A stretch of 64,000 nucleotides of DNA from CAVSWT01 sp963775245 (GCA_963775245.1 CAVZID010000037.1:62001-126000), one strand, 5' to 3'; counted from the stretch's first letter, positions 28,511-38,024 are shown. A program made the numbers and translations. The notes: generated from the letters alone by a model not told the origin.

Positions 28511-29502
28511 TTATTTTCTGCAATAATTGTTTTGAATAATTTTTCTTTATCAATCGGCACTATTCCAACTTCTTCACAAACTAAACCGCCGGCATAATTT
28601 GCGAGGTAAGAAGCTTCAATAATATTTGCATCAGCAGCAAGTGCCATAGTTAAAGTTGAAATCACTGTATCTCCGGCACCCGATACATCCGCAACATGTC
28701 TTGCTTTTGTAGGCATTCTTTTTTCAGGTTTGTTTTTTTCAAACACCGCAATACCGCTTTCACCAAGTGTTAATAAAATATTTTTAGCTTTAAGCTTGTC
28801 TAATAATTTATTTCCGGCATCGGTTATATCTTCATTATTTCTTATCTTCATTCCCAAAACATCTTCAGCTTCTTTTTTGTTAGGTTTAAATACTGTTACA
28901 TTTTTATAAGAGAAGAAATTATTGAATTTTGGGTCAACTGTGATTAAAACTTTTTTTGAATTTGCCAGCTCAATTATTTTTTCAATTAGCCAGGGAGTCA
29001 ACACTCCTTTATTATAATCCTGAAGGATAATCCCATCCAGTTCTTTTATATGTTCTTCAATAAAGCCGAATAACTTTTTTTGAATAACTTTATTAACATA
29101 TTGTTTGCTTTCTTTATCAATCCTAACAACATGCTGACTGTCAGCAATCACACGTGTTTTCGCAGTGGTTGGGCGTGTTTCATCTAAAATAATTCCGTCT
29201 GCTGAAATATCTTCCTCGGTTATTAGAGAACGGAAAATAGTCCCATCATTATCATAACCTATTACACCAACTGGAAAGGGTATGCCGCCAAGCTTTAAAA
29301 TATTCAAAGCACAGTTTGCTGCGCCGCCAAAACGATAAAATTCATTTTCAACTTCCACCACTGGAACAGGTGCTTCAGGCGAAATTCTTTTAACATCGCC
29401 TCTGAAATATGAATCGAGCATCATATCTCCAACTATAGCTATCTTCAATCCATTGAAACTGTTTTTAAGATGTTCAATTCTTTTCTGAGAAAGCTTAATC
29501 AT
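28507..29502 (-). CDS. hldA (rfaE1 domain): D-glycero-beta-D-manno-heptose-7-phosphate kinase
   Basis: The 331-residue PfkB-family sugar kinase has VGDMMLDSYFRGDVKRISPEAP near the N-terminus, as in RfaE1, and the catalytic DVSGAGDTVIST around residue 270. It phosphorylates heptose 7-phosphate in ADP-heptose synthesis. With the overlapping downstream adenylyltransferase it forms a split HldE pair, which indicates that the LPS contains heptose. Confidence 0.94.
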   Translation of the reverse strand: MIKLSQKRIEHLKNSFNGLKIAIVGDMMLDSYFRGDVKRISPEAPVPVVEVENEFYRFGGAANCALNILKLGGIPFPVGVIGYDNDGTIFRSLITEEDISADGIILDETRPTTAKTRVIADSQHVVRIDKESKQYVNKVIQKKLFGFIEEHIKELDGIILQDYNKGVLTPWLIEKIIELANSKKVLITVDPKFNNFFSYKNVTVFKPNKKEAEDVLGMKIRNNEDITDAGNKLLDKLKAKNILLTLGESGIAVFEKNKPEKRMPTKARHVADVSGAGDTVISTLTMALAADANIIEASYLANYAGGLVCEEVGIVPIDKEKLFKTIIAENK

Positions 29503-29638
29503 TTATTGCCTTATTATTCATTTTTTTGATGCTAAAGATAATGATATTTTAAATTTTGAAAAAGAAATAAGAGGTTTTGCTATAAGTACAGAACAGTAAA
29601 TTGAAGGCTTTTTATAATTTTTTTTTCAAATTACTTTT

Positions 29639-29905
29639 TTATTCGTAATGTGTCCACATTCTAATAATTTTCACAGTTTTAATATCTTTTAAAACTTGGT
29701 ATATTACTCTATGCTGAATATTAATACGACGGGAGTATACCCCAAATAAATCTCCAACTAATTTTTCAAATGGGGGTGGAGTTTTAAATGGATCATTTTC
29801 TAAAATATTGAGTATTCTTTGAGCCTTTTCTTTTAAGTTCGCTGCTTTTAACTTCTTGGCATCTTTCTGTGCTTGTTTGGTATATGCTAATCGCCATTTT
29901 ACCAT
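29639..29905 (-). CDS. yoeB: Txe/YoeB-family toxin (mRNA interferase)
   Basis: The 88-residue RelE-fold protein matches YoeB/Txe: LAYTKQAQKDAKKLK, PFEKLVGDLFGVYSRRINIQHRVIYQV and the C-terminal IIRMWTHYE with the catalytic His-Tyr region. YoeB cuts mRNA in the ribosomal A site. It overlaps the antitoxin gene by seven bases. Confidence 0.92.
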   Translation of the reverse strand: MVKWRLAYTKQAQKDAKKLKAANLKEKAQRILNILENDPFKTPPPFEKLVGDLFGVYSRRINIQHRVIYQVLKDIKTVKIIRMWTHYE

Positions 29906-30141
29906 ACAAGTTTATCAGAACACTTATCAATTGGCGTTTTCATTCCACTTATTATCGATTCTCTCATATTAGGTATCGATAATAAAAATAAAGTTTCTTG
30001 AATTGCTCTCCAATCTTCTTCCGATAATAACACCGCTTTATTCCTTTTACCGGAAATGACGATTGGTTCACTTGCTTCAGCAGTTTCATCGATCAACTTG
30101 TATAAATTGCTTCTTGCGTCCGTAGCTGTTATTGTCTTCAT
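29899..30141 (-). CDS. yefM: Phd/YefM-family antitoxin
   Basis: An 80-residue protein with the Phd/YefM N-terminal DNA-binding domain (TATDARSNLYKLIDE, EPIVISGKRNKAVLLSEEDW) and a C-terminal segment (NMRESIISG) that would wrap the toxin. It overlaps and precedes the toxin gene, as is usual. It should repress its own promoter, where a palindrome is present (30161-30178). Confidence 0.92.
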   Translation of the reverse strand: MKTITATDARSNLYKLIDETAEASEPIVISGKRNKAVLLSEEDWRAIQETLFLLSIPNMRESIISGMKTPIDKCSDKLVW

Positions 30142-30160
30142 TTTATCATTTTTTTACAAA

Positions 30161-30178
30161 CGTACGTAATTAAGTACG
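30161..30178. promoter_or_regulatory. probable YefM/YoeB operator
   Basis: CGTAC (30161-30165) and GTACG (30174-30178) are inverted around GTAATTAA, about 20 bp before the antitoxin start. On the minus strand a TTGACT box (30182-30187) lies just upstream, so the palindrome would fill the promoter spacer. Confidence 0.5.
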
Positions 30179-30224
30179 CATAGTCAAATTAATATTTTAT
30201 AGGGTTTAACATGGGTTGCTTTGA

Positions 30225-31220
30225 TTATGTAATGCAATTACCAAAAGGATTAACTCTATCCTCTTCAAAGTAAGGACGGTAATTTTCGTTAGCATCCATT
30301 TCCTGAACCCACCCGTTTTCGAGTCCGTATTTTTCAAGAAGATTTATTGCTCTTGCATATTCCGAATAAGAAATTTTTCTATCAAGCAAAATATTTGTGT
30401 GTGCTTTGTTGGTAGGATAATATTGAGCCATTAATGAAATATGAACTTGAGGATTAAGTTCTTTACTTATAAATTTAAAAACATTTTCAGATTCAGCTAA
30501 ACCATTCGGCATTACAAGATGCCTAATAATTAATCCCCTAACCACAACATCATTTTCAAATACTAATTTGCTTCCAACCTGCCGGTACATTTCTTTTATC
30601 GACATGCTTGCCTGATCAAAATAATCTTTAACTTTTGAAAACTCTCTTCCTTCTTCATTCATTCCCCATTTGAAATCAGGCAAATAAATATCTATAACTC
30701 CATCATAAAGCTTAAGCATTTCAACGGTGTCGTAGGCATTTGTGTTATAAATTATTGGAAGATGAAGTCCTTTCTCTGCTGCAATCTTTATTGCTTTTAA
30801 TATTGTTGCAGAAAAATGCGTTGGCGAAACTAAGCCAATGCTGTGACAATTTTTATTTTGAAGCTCAATCATTATATCAGCAAGTCGTTCATGCGTTACT
30901 TCGTTTTTAATTTCAGCTTTATAATTTTGACTGATAATGTAGTTCTGGCAAAAGGCACATCGTAAGTTGCAATTACCAAAAAAAATATTTCCAACTCCAT
31001 TTGTCCCGACTAACACAGGCTCTTCACCAAAATGCGGAGTATAAGATGAAATAATTGGAAGTGAGCCGCTTTGACAAACACCGAATTCACCATTAGTTCT
31101 ATCAATCAAGCAATTACGCGGGCAGCTTGTACATGATTTCAAAACTTCTTCGGCAAGTTCCACCCTTTTTTCAAATTCCCTGGATTCAAGCAGCTTAATA
31201 TAGGATGGGATGAACGTCAT
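30225..31220 (-). CDS. PflX-like radical SAM protein
   Basis: The 331-residue protein has an N-terminal cysteine group (CTSCPRNCLIDR), the radical SAM motif CNLRCAFCQN and YNTNAYDTVEML, as in the COG1313 PflX family related to pyruvate formate-lyase activases. The last residues are NPFGNCIT. The substrate of this family is not established. It stands alone upstream of the toxin-antitoxin pair. This is a different subfamily from the AmrS-like gene at 7289. Confidence 0.87.
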   Translation of the reverse strand: MTFIPSYIKLLESREFEKRVELAEEVLKSCTSCPRNCLIDRTNGEFGVCQSGSLPIISSYTPHFGEEPVLVGTNGVGNIFFGNCNLRCAFCQNYIISQNYKAEIKNEVTHERLADIMIELQNKNCHSIGLVSPTHFSATILKAIKIAAEKGLHLPIIYNTNAYDTVEMLKLYDGVIDIYLPDFKWGMNEEGREFSKVKDYFDQASMSIKEMYRQVGSKLVFENDVVVRGLIIRHLVMPNGLAESENVFKFISKELNPQVHISLMAQYYPTNKAHTNILLDRKISYSEYARAINLLEKYGLENGWVQEMDANENYRPYFEEDRVNPFGNCIT

Positions 31221-31262
31221 GATTTAAGGAAATTAATTTCAAAATAATTTTGTTTACAACCT

Positions 31263-31330
31263 TTCATGTTCTTATCTCTTTAATCTTAATTCTTGTCTCT
31301 TTTTTCTTATCTCTTAAATCTTATCTCTTT
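31263..31330. repeat. degenerate tandem CTTATCTCTT low-complexity tract
   Basis: The stretch holds several imperfect copies of a CTTATCTCTTWAATC-like unit in the short gap between the radical SAM gene and the propeller gene. It looks like simple-sequence expansion; no gene or stable fold is seen. Confidence 0.4.
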
Positions 31331-32508
31331 TTTCTAACTTTCTTCTTAGGCTTTTCCTTAACAGCATACCATTTAGCAAGCGGGTTTGCAATAGTTACTC
31401 TCCATAACCCTTTAGAAGAACCTACCCACATATAAGTTCCATCAAAATAAAGTGCATGAATTTCAGAAGAACTCAAGTCAGTTTTATTTAGGTCAATTGG
31501 AGTTGAAACCCCTGTAAACCTATTTATCAAAACAATTCCCTGCCCATATTCTTTCTTTTCATTTTTATTGAATGAATAAAGAGAAGCCCATATTTCATTT
31601 CCTGTTTTCTGCATACTGTAAACACCATTCGCCGGCAGCCCGCTTTGAGTTGAAATTTTATCCCAGCTAAAACGCCTGTCATATCTGTATATTCCACCAA
31701 TATTAAACTGGGGTGATTCCTTTGTAATGAATTCATCCGTTCCAAACCAAACAAAACTTCCTTCAAATAAAATTTGAGAAATAGACACAGCATCGCCGTC
31801 TTCCTGGAATCCTTTGTTTTTATTATTAATAAAATCCCAGGCAGATTTATCATCAATGTTTTTTCTTTTATCATAAATATGAACACCTGATTCGGTGCCA
31901 AACCAAACAAGACTGTCACCATCCAATCCAATAGCAGTGATATCATTTGTTTTTGAATCATTATGCTTTGTTAAATTAAAATCAGTAAATCGGCGCCTAC
32001 GAACATCAAACATAGATAAATTAATAAATCTTCCAATCCACAGATAATTTTTATAAGGATCATAAGTTAGAGATCTAATCCAGTTGCCCATTTCACCACC
32101 GGCAGCAAATTTTCTTTTTCTCCAGTTATCTCTTTTTATATCATAAGTATACAGCCCGTCATTTGATCCTGCCCAAACATAATCTTTACTGGCTGCTATG
32201 TTGCCGAAAAGATCATTATCTATTTTTTTATTTTTAGTTGAAAAATTTTCCCATTCATCATCTTTGTATGAATACCGGAATATACCATCGCCATAAGTTG
32301 CCACCCATAGGTTATCACCTTCTTTGGTTATACCGGAAATAAATGAACCATCAAGGTATAATTCGGATTTATCTTGCGCTGCTAATTTGATGGGAATAAA
32401 TAATAAAATTACGAGAGTGGCAAAGCAAAGATTAAATAAAAATAACTCAGCATTACATTTGAAATCAGCACAAATAGTTTTGAGAAGCCCATGAGTTTCC
32501 ATGGGCAT
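31321..32508 (-). CDS. secreted two-component-regulator-type beta-propeller protein
   Basis: About 395 residues with an N-terminal hydrophobic signal (LCFATLVILLFIPIKLAAQ) and repeats of the Reg_prop type: NLWVATYGDGIFRY, YVWAGSNDGLYTYD, LVWFGTESGVHIYD, YMWVGSSKGLWRV. The chain is all propeller, with no kinase or DNA-binding output, and ends in a basic KKKVRKKR tail. The start is set at 32508 (MPMETHG), directly after the panB stop, because the longer frame would run inside panB. A sensor or scaffold role in the periplasm is possible; the ligand is unknown. Confidence 0.78.
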   Translation of the reverse strand: MPMETHGLLKTICADFKCNAELFLFNLCFATLVILLFIPIKLAAQDKSELYLDGSFISGITKEGDNLWVATYGDGIFRYSYKDDEWENFSTKNKKIDNDLFGNIAASKDYVWAGSNDGLYTYDIKRDNWRKRKFAAGGEMGNWIRSLTYDPYKNYLWIGRFINLSMFDVRRRRFTDFNLTKHNDSKTNDITAIGLDGDSLVWFGTESGVHIYDKRKNIDDKSAWDFINNKNKGFQEDGDAVSISQILFEGSFVWFGTDEFITKESPQFNIGGIYRYDRRFSWDKISTQSGLPANGVYSMQKTGNEIWASLYSFNKNEKKEYGQGIVLINRFTGVSTPIDLNKTDLSSSEIHALYFDGTYMWVGSSKGLWRVTIANPLAKWYAVKEKPKKKVRKKR

Positions 32509-32509
32509 A

Positions 32510-33325
32510 TTAATAGCTCTCTTTTTCAGAAGGAAATTTAGTGTTCTTAACATCGTCAATATAATTTTTCACAGCATCTCTAATACCCGCAGCAAGATTA
32601 CCATAATTTTTTACAAAGCGGGGATGAAAATCTTCATTTAATCCAAGCATATCGGGAGTAACTAATATTTGCCCATCGCAATAAACTCCTGCTCCAATTC
32701 CAATAGTAGGAATGGAAACTGATTCTGTTACTTGTTTACCCAAAGAAGCGGGTATCTTTTCCAGAACGATTGCAAATGCGCCGGCTTCTTCAATTACTTT
32801 TGCATCTTTTAAAATTTCTTCAGCTTCTTCTTTTGTTCTTCCTCTTTCACGATAACTCCCGAATTGATAAATACTTTGCGGCGTTAATCCTATATGGCCC
32901 ATAACTGGAATTCCGGCAGCAGTGATTTTTTTTATTGTATCCGCCACTCTTTCACCACCTTCAATTTTTACTGCACCGGCGTAAGTTTCTTTCATAATTC
33001 TACCGGCGTTTCTAAATCCTTCATCAACACTTAGCTGGTAAGACATAAAAGGCATATCCACAACAAGCATCGCACGATTTACTCCTTTGGCAACAGCTTT
33101 AGTATGATAAATCATTTCATCCATTGTAACCGGAAGAGTTGTATCGTTACCCTGGAAAACATTGCTTAAAGAATCTCCGACAAGTATAACATCGATCCCG
33201 GCCTGGTCAAGAAGCTTTGCTGTTATAAAATCGTAAGCTGTAAGTGCAGAGATCTTTATTCCTTTCTTTTTAAGAAGCTGTAATGACTTTGTAGTAATTC
33301 TTTTAATCTGCTTTTCGGTGCTCAT
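32510..33325 (-). CDS. panB: 3-methyl-2-oxobutanoate hydroxymethyltransferase
   Basis: The 271-residue enzyme of pantothenate synthesis has ISALTAYDFITAKLLDQAGID, LVGDSLSNVFQG, AVKIEGGE, GHIGLTPQS and GIGAGVYCDGQILV, all PanB signatures. It adds a hydroxymethyl group from methylene-tetrahydrofolate to ketoisovalerate in the cytoplasm. It lies six bases after the LipM-like gene in the long envelope operon. Confidence 0.96.
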   Translation of the reverse strand: MSTEKQIKRITTKSLQLLKKKGIKISALTAYDFITAKLLDQAGIDVILVGDSLSNVFQGNDTTLPVTMDEMIYHTKAVAKGVNRAMLVVDMPFMSYQLSVDEGFRNAGRIMKETYAGAVKIEGGERVADTIKKITAAGIPVMGHIGLTPQSIYQFGSYRERGRTKEEAEEILKDAKVIEEAGAFAIVLEKIPASLGKQVTESVSIPTIGIGAGVYCDGQILVTPDMLGLNEDFHPRFVKNYGNLAAGIRDAVKNYIDDVKNTKFPSEKESY

Positions 33326-33331
33326 AGTATT

Positions 33332-34099
33332 TTATATGATATTTTCTGTATTAAAAATTTCTTCTTGTGAAATGCGATCCATCTTAATATTAAAATATTT
33401 TTCAAAACCTACATATAATGAAGATAAAAGTCTATCATAATCAATTGGCTCATTTAAGATTGATTTAAGATCAATTGTATTCGTATCCAATTTTTCTTTA
33501 ACTTCTTTTAATTTATCTTCATCTAAATTAAGATAATCAACAATCTTTTTATGATTGTCATCGCACAAAATAGAACCATGTTGTAAAACTACATTCCCCA
33601 TTTTTCTTTGCGCACTTCCTACAAGTTTCCGGCCGTTATAATTTATTTCATCCTTTGCTGAAATTGCAAAACAAATAGAGTTAGTTTGATTCTTATATAA
33701 AGATGAAAAGTCAGCCTGCTTTTTTTCAAGCTCAATTTCTGTTAAGCGATTGTCGTAAATTTTTAACGATTTATAAATTGCTTTATTAATTTCATGATAA
33801 ATTGTTTTAGGCGAAAAATTAAAATCAACAGGCATAACAACTGAGTAAGTAAGTTCCTCAGCATGAAGAATGGCTCTCCCCCCGGTGGGACGCTTAACTA
33901 CACCAATATTATCTTCAGCAGTTTTACTTAATTTAATTTCATCAAAACTTTGGTTTGCCCCTAGTGAAATACAATATGGTTTCCATCTATAAAGCCTGAA
34001 ATAAACATTGTCAGGCAGGTAATTTTTAGCAAGATTAGTATCAAAATCCATATTGAAAGATCCTGCATTAAATCCACCGTCAATAAAATGCCATTTCAT
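33332..34099 (-). CDS. lipoate/octanoate transferase family protein (LipM-like)
   Basis: The 255-residue protein has the biotin/lipoate ligase fold: RWKPYCISLGANQSF, VVKRPTGGRAILHAEELTYSV and GRKLVGSAQRKMGNVVLQHGSIL. A cysteine in SICFAISAKDEI (around 143) sits where LipM has its catalytic Cys, and the pattern fits an octanoyltransferase better than the ATP-using LplA ligase. It would load lipoyl domains of 2-oxoacid dehydrogenases or GcvH. It overlaps lpxA by four bases. Confidence 0.82.
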   Translation of the reverse strand: MKWHFIDGGFNAGSFNMDFDTNLAKNYLPDNVYFRLYRWKPYCISLGANQSFDEIKLSKTAEDNIGVVKRPTGGRAILHAEELTYSVVMPVDFNFSPKTIYHEINKAIYKSLKIYDNRLTEIELEKKQADFSSLYKNQTNSICFAISAKDEINYNGRKLVGSAQRKMGNVVLQHGSILCDDNHKKIVDYLNLDEDKLKEVKEKLDTNTIDLKSILNEPIDYDRLLSSLYVGFEKYFNIKMDRISQEEIFNTENII

Positions 34100-34872
34100 T
34101 TTCTGATTATACCGCGATCGCTTTTATTTATAAAATCAAGAACATTCTGAGCATAAAAATTATCTCTATAATTTTCAGCTATCTTTTCTTTTGCTTTAGA
34201 AAATGTCAAACCGGAACTATAAAATATATTATAAATATCTTTCAAGGTTGCAATAGCTTCTTTAGGAAAACCTCTTCTTCTTAAACCTACTGAGTTGAGC
34301 CCCGCAAATCGAATTGGATATCCACTGGCAAGCACGTACGGAGGAATATCTGATGAAACTAATTTGCAGGCGCCAGCCATTGAATACTGTCCGATTTTAG
34401 AAAACTGATGAACACCGGTTAACCCACCTATAATGACGTGATGTTCAATTGTGGAATGTCCGGCAACTTGAACCCCATTTGATAATATAACTTCGTCACC
34501 AATTTCACAATCATGGGCAATATGTGCATAAGCCATTATCAGACAATTTTTACCAACATGAGTTGCACCACCTTCGGATGTGCCTCGATGTAATGTTGCA
34601 CATTCTCTTATTGTGGTATCACTGTCAATGTAAAGATATGATTTTTCTTTATTGAATTTTAAATCCTGGGGAACATTTGAAACTGAAGCAGCTTGAAAAA
34701 TTTTTACACGGTCTGAAATTCTCGCCCCATCATAAATACAGGCATGAGGCCCAATTGAACACTCATTACCAATTTCTACATCATCTTCAATTATTGCATA
34801 GGGGCCGACAACTATATTCTCCCCCAGTTTTGCTTTTGAACTTACAATTGCGGTTGGATGAATATTATTCAT
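34096..34872 (-). CDS. lpxA: UDP-N-acetylglucosamine acyltransferase
   Basis: A 258-residue left-handed beta-helix protein with hexapeptide repeats, beginning NNIHPTAIVSSKAKLGENIVVGPYAII. It also has the LpxA-specific HRGT, HIAHDCEIGDEVILSNGVQVAGH, GGLTGVHQFSKIG and GLRRRGF stretches. It adds the first hydroxyacyl chain in lipid A synthesis. It lies eight bases after lpxC/fabZ. Confidence 0.96.
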   Translation of the reverse strand: MNNIHPTAIVSSKAKLGENIVVGPYAIIEDDVEIGNECSIGPHACIYDGARISDRVKIFQAASVSNVPQDLKFNKEKSYLYIDSDTTIRECATLHRGTSEGGATHVGKNCLIMAYAHIAHDCEIGDEVILSNGVQVAGHSTIEHHVIIGGLTGVHQFSKIGQYSMAGACKLVSSDIPPYVLASGYPIRFAGLNSVGLRRRGFPKEAIATLKDIYNIFYSSGLTFSKAKEKIAENYRDNFYAQNVLDFINKSDRGIIRK

Positions 34873-34880
34873 TTAAAATT

Positions 34881-36299
34881 TTATTTTTGTTCTTTTATGC
34901 TTACTTCCCTGTCAACTATGCCCGCCATAAATTCCCCTTCAGCGACAAGGTTATTATCTACATAAGCTTTACCTGTAAACACCATTACTTTACTTTTTTT
35001 ATTAGTCAATTCAATTTCGAGATAAAGCTGATCACCTGGAACTACAGGTTTTCTAAATTTTGCATTATTGATTTGCATAAAGTAAACGAGCTTTTCTTCC
35101 GGGTTTAAAAATGAATTAAGAAGTAAAGCACCTCCAGCCTGAGCTAATGCTTCAAGTATTAATACACCGGGCATAACAGGCTGCCCTGGGAAATGGCCCT
35201 GGAAAAAAGGTTCATTAATTGTTACTGATTTAACACCAATAACTTTTTTATCTAATTCGAGATGAATTATTTTATCAACTAACAAAAAGGGATACCTATG
35301 CGGCAAAATTCTTTGGATGGCAGCAGTATCAAAAACAACACCTTCTTTTTTAACAAATTGAAATTTCTTTACTAACTTTTTCTGCTGATATAATTTTCTT
35401 ACTTGTTTTGCAAATTCAACATTCGCTCTATGCCCCGGCCTTGCAGCTAATATTTGTGCTTTGATTGGAGCACCAATTAAAGCAAGATCACCGATCAAGT
35501 CAAGAAGTTTGTGGCGGACAGGTTCATTTTTATATCGAAGCTCTTTGTTATTTAAAATTCCATTTGTACCGATTGAAATATCTTTTTTAATTTTTAGTTT
35601 ACTTTTTAGCGCTACAAGCTCTTCATCAGTTGCTTTTTTATCTATTATTACAACTGCGTTATCTATATCACCACCTTTAATTAATCCGCTGTCAGCCAGC
35701 TCTTCTACTTCGCTTAAAAAACAAAAAGTTCTTGCAGGGGCAAATTCAGTGACAAATTCTTTTTCAAGATCAAAAAGTCCGGTATGCTGACTGCCAAGAG
35801 CAGGATTTTGATAATCCACCATAACTGTTACTCTGTATCCATCAAGCGGTAAAGCTACAATGTCAATCTGCTTTTCATCTTCATGGAAGACAACTGTTTC
35901 ATCAATTATCAAATAATCTTTCGGTGCATCCTGCTGAACTAATCCTGCTTCGGTTAATTTTTCCACATAAGAAATAGCGCTCCCGTCAATAACCGGCGGT
36001 TCTATTCCATCAAGTTCAATTATTATGTTATCAATTTGAAGCCCAACTACAGCTGCTAAAACATGTTCAACGGTATGAACTTTCGCTTCTCCAATTCCAA
36101 GTGTAGTTCCTCTTGAAATATCAACTACGTTATCAGCTACTGCAGTTATTTCAGGATTACCTCCAAGATCAGTGCGAACAAATCTAATCCCATAATTTTC
36201 TTTAGCAGGTTTAAAGGTCATTGTACATGAAGTTCCGGTGTGCAAGCCAATTCCAGACAAGGAAACAGGCTTTGCTATAGTTCTTTGTAACTCTAACAT
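34881..36299 (-). CDS. lpxC/fabZ: bifunctional UDP-3-O-acyl-GlcNAc deacetylase / (3R)-hydroxyacyl-ACP dehydratase
   Basis: About 472 residues in two enzyme domains. LpxC (about 1-310) has HTVEHVLAAVVG with a zinc-ligand His, HKLLDLIGDLALIG, and RPGHRANVEFA. FabZ (about 325-472) has ILPHRYPFLLVDKI and GHFPGQPVMPGVLILEALAQAGG. The fusion is typical of Bacteroidota and Chlorobiota and couples lipid A deacetylation to fatty-acid elongation. The start is set at the ATG (MLELQRTIAKPVSL) rather than at a TTG four codons earlier. A gap of 132 bp separates it from lpxD. Confidence 0.96.
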   Translation of the reverse strand: MLELQRTIAKPVSLSGIGLHTGTSCTMTFKPAKENYGIRFVRTDLGGNPEITAVADNVVDISRGTTLGIGEAKVHTVEHVLAAVVGLQIDNIIIELDGIEPPVIDGSAISYVEKLTEAGLVQQDAPKDYLIIDETVVFHEDEKQIDIVALPLDGYRVTVMVDYQNPALGSQHTGLFDLEKEFVTEFAPARTFCFLSEVEELADSGLIKGGDIDNAVVIIDKKATDEELVALKSKLKIKKDISIGTNGILNNKELRYKNEPVRHKLLDLIGDLALIGAPIKAQILAARPGHRANVEFAKQVRKLYQQKKLVKKFQFVKKEGVVFDTAAIQRILPHRYPFLLVDKIIHLELDKKVIGVKSVTINEPFFQGHFPGQPVMPGVLILEALAQAGGALLLNSFLNPEEKLVYFMQINNAKFRKPVVPGDQLYLEIELTNKKSKVMVFTGKAYVDNNLVAEGEFMAGIVDREVSIKEQK

Positions 36300-36443
36300 C
36301 TTGTAACCCAAATTATATTATACTTTTGCTTTTTTTGAATAAAAATGAATGTCAAAATAGCAAGATGAGTTATGAAATACAATCATTCACTTGCTGTTCT
36401 GATAGGGTATGGGATGATTAAACATTAGCAATTAAAGAGGAAA

Positions 36444-37499
36444 TCATTTAGCATTGTTAATTTTTAATTCTTCCTGAAGAGCTTTAACCTGCTCTTCAAG
36501 CAGCTTAATTTTTTCAGCATATTGAGGCAAGTTTCTAATGTGGGCTTCCTGCCGGAGCGCCACACTAAATTCTTTTGCAGGTGAACCAAAATATTTTCCG
36601 GGTTTTGGAATACCTTTAGATACGCCAGATTGAGCAATTAAGATAACATTGTCTGCAACTTCAATGTGGCCAATCAAACCTGTCTGGCCAAGAAGAATAC
36701 AATGAGCGCCAATTTTTGTGCTTCCCGAAATTCCGCATTGAGATGAAATAACAGTATCTTCGCCAACCTGAACATTGTGAGCAATCTGAACCAGATTATC
36801 TATTTTAACTCCACGCTTAATTACTGTTGAACCTAAAGCAGCTCTATCAACTGAAACATTTGAACCTAATTCAACATCATCCTCTATTACTACATTTCCT
36901 ATTTGAGGGATTTTATGGTAGACACCTTTTTCATCTGTAAAGAACCCAAAACCATCTGAGCCAATCACAGTATTTGGATGAATAATAACTCGCTTTCCTA
37001 TTTTACATTCTTCTCTTACACTAACATTTTGAAATATTAAAGTGTCCTCTCCAATTTCTACATCATTAAGCAAAACAGTATTGTGAAAAAGTTTTACGTT
37101 GTTTCCTATCTTACAGCCTTCAGATATAACAACATTTTTTCCTATCGAAACATTTTTCCCGATTACTGCTGAAGGATGAATAAAAGCAGACTTATCTATT
37201 CCTTCTAATTTAAATTCGGGAGAGAAATATTTTATTACAACTTGGTAAAAAGCTTTTGAAGGATCATTAACTTCAATATAGGAAATGTCGTCTCTTGTCT
37301 TATTGAAACCGGCCTTAACTAAAACAGCAGAGGCTTTTGTAGAAGTGAAATATTTTTGATATGAAGGAAGATACAGAAAAGTAATATCGCCCGGCACAGC
37401 TTCTTCAATCTTGCCTGGTTTTATTATTTCTAAATTTTCATTTCCAAAAACTTTTCCACTTACAAAATCCGCAATGTCTTTTAATAAAATCTTCATCAA
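36444..37499 (-). CDS. lpxD: UDP-3-O-(3-hydroxyacyl)glucosamine N-acyltransferase
   Basis: The 351-residue protein has an LpxD uridine-binding N-terminal domain (DITFLYLPSYQKYF, ASAVLV), a hexapeptide beta-helix (HPSAVIGKNVSIGKNVVIS) with GSDGFGFFTDEKG and IAHNVQVGEDTVISSQCGISGST, and a C-terminal coiled helix (KIKLLEEQVKALQEELK). It adds the second acyl chain in lipid A synthesis. It follows the second ompH gene by nine bases. Confidence 0.96.
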   Translation of the reverse strand: MMKILLKDIADFVSGKVFGNENLEIIKPGKIEEAVPGDITFLYLPSYQKYFTSTKASAVLVKAGFNKTRDDISYIEVNDPSKAFYQVVIKYFSPEFKLEGIDKSAFIHPSAVIGKNVSIGKNVVISEGCKIGNNVKLFHNTVLLNDVEIGEDTLIFQNVSVREECKIGKRVIIHPNTVIGSDGFGFFTDEKGVYHKIPQIGNVVIEDDVELGSNVSVDRAALGSTVIKRGVKIDNLVQIAHNVQVGEDTVISSQCGISGSTKIGAHCILLGQTGLIGHIEVADNVILIAQSGVSKGIPKPGKYFGSPAKEFSVALRQEAHIRNLPQYAEKIKLLEEQVKALQEELKINNAK

Positions 37500-37508
37500 A
37501 TAATCTTA

Positions 37509-38024
37509 TTATAATTTTAATTTATCCATTACTTTTGGCGTAATATCATATTCGTCCTTAGCATAAAGCAGCATTACATCACCGCTTTTATCAAAAACAA
37601 AATCAAGATCTTCTTCTTTTGCAACTTCCTGGATGGCATTAAAAACTTTGTTCTGTACTGGTTTCATCAATTCATCCTGCTTCTGGAAAACTTCGCCATT
37701 GGTTCCAAATTTTTTTTCCCGGTAATCAGTAACTGCCTGTTCAAGCTTAACAAGATCTGCTTCCGTTTCCGCCCTGGTTTGATCGGTCATGATAAGTTTT
37801 CTTTTATCATAATCGTCATACTTAGTTTTCCATTTACTTTCAAGATTGGATAATTCAGTCTGCCACTCCTGAACAAGTTCATTTAACTTTTGTTTTGCAT
37901 CCTGTGCATCGGGTAGATTATCCATTATTGCATCGGAATCAACGTAACCAATTTTTAGCTGGGCAAAAGAAAACCCGCTAAATAATATCAAAAAAATAAC
38001 GAGGGACAATATTATTTTTTTCAT
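37509..38024 (-). CDS. skp: OmpH/Skp-family periplasmic chaperone (copy 2)
   Basis: A 171-residue protein with a signal peptide (LSLVIFLILFSGFSFA) and Skp/OmpH pattern: LKIGYVDSDAIMDNLPDAQDAKQKL, a central coiled coil, and VFNAIQEVAKEEDLDFVFDKSGDVMLLY. It binds unfolded outer-membrane proteins for delivery to BamA. It is clearly a paralogue of the gene at 38155 with the same C-terminal pattern, and it lies between that copy and lpxD. Confidence 0.92.
   Translation of the reverse strand: MKKIILSLVIFLILFSGFSFAQLKIGYVDSDAIMDNLPDAQDAKQKLNELVQEWQTELSNLESKWKTKYDDYDKRKLIMTDQTRAETEADLVKLEQAVTDYREKKFGTNGEVFQKQDELMKPVQNKVFNAIQEVAKEEDLDFVFDKSGDVMLLYAKDEYDITPKVMDKLKL

Noticed and set aside
31263..31330. 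Tandem repeat as a possible CRISPR or regulatory array
   Set aside because: Units are degenerate, very short and without spacers; simple-sequence expansion explains it. No CRISPR array or cas gene was seen anywhere.
31527..31961. 144-codon frame inside the propeller gene
   Set aside because: Same strand, different frame of a clear propeller gene; a shadow.
34677..35108. 143-codon frame antisense to lpxA and lpxC/fabZ
   Set aside because: Overlaps two well conserved genes and shows no ribosome site or domain.
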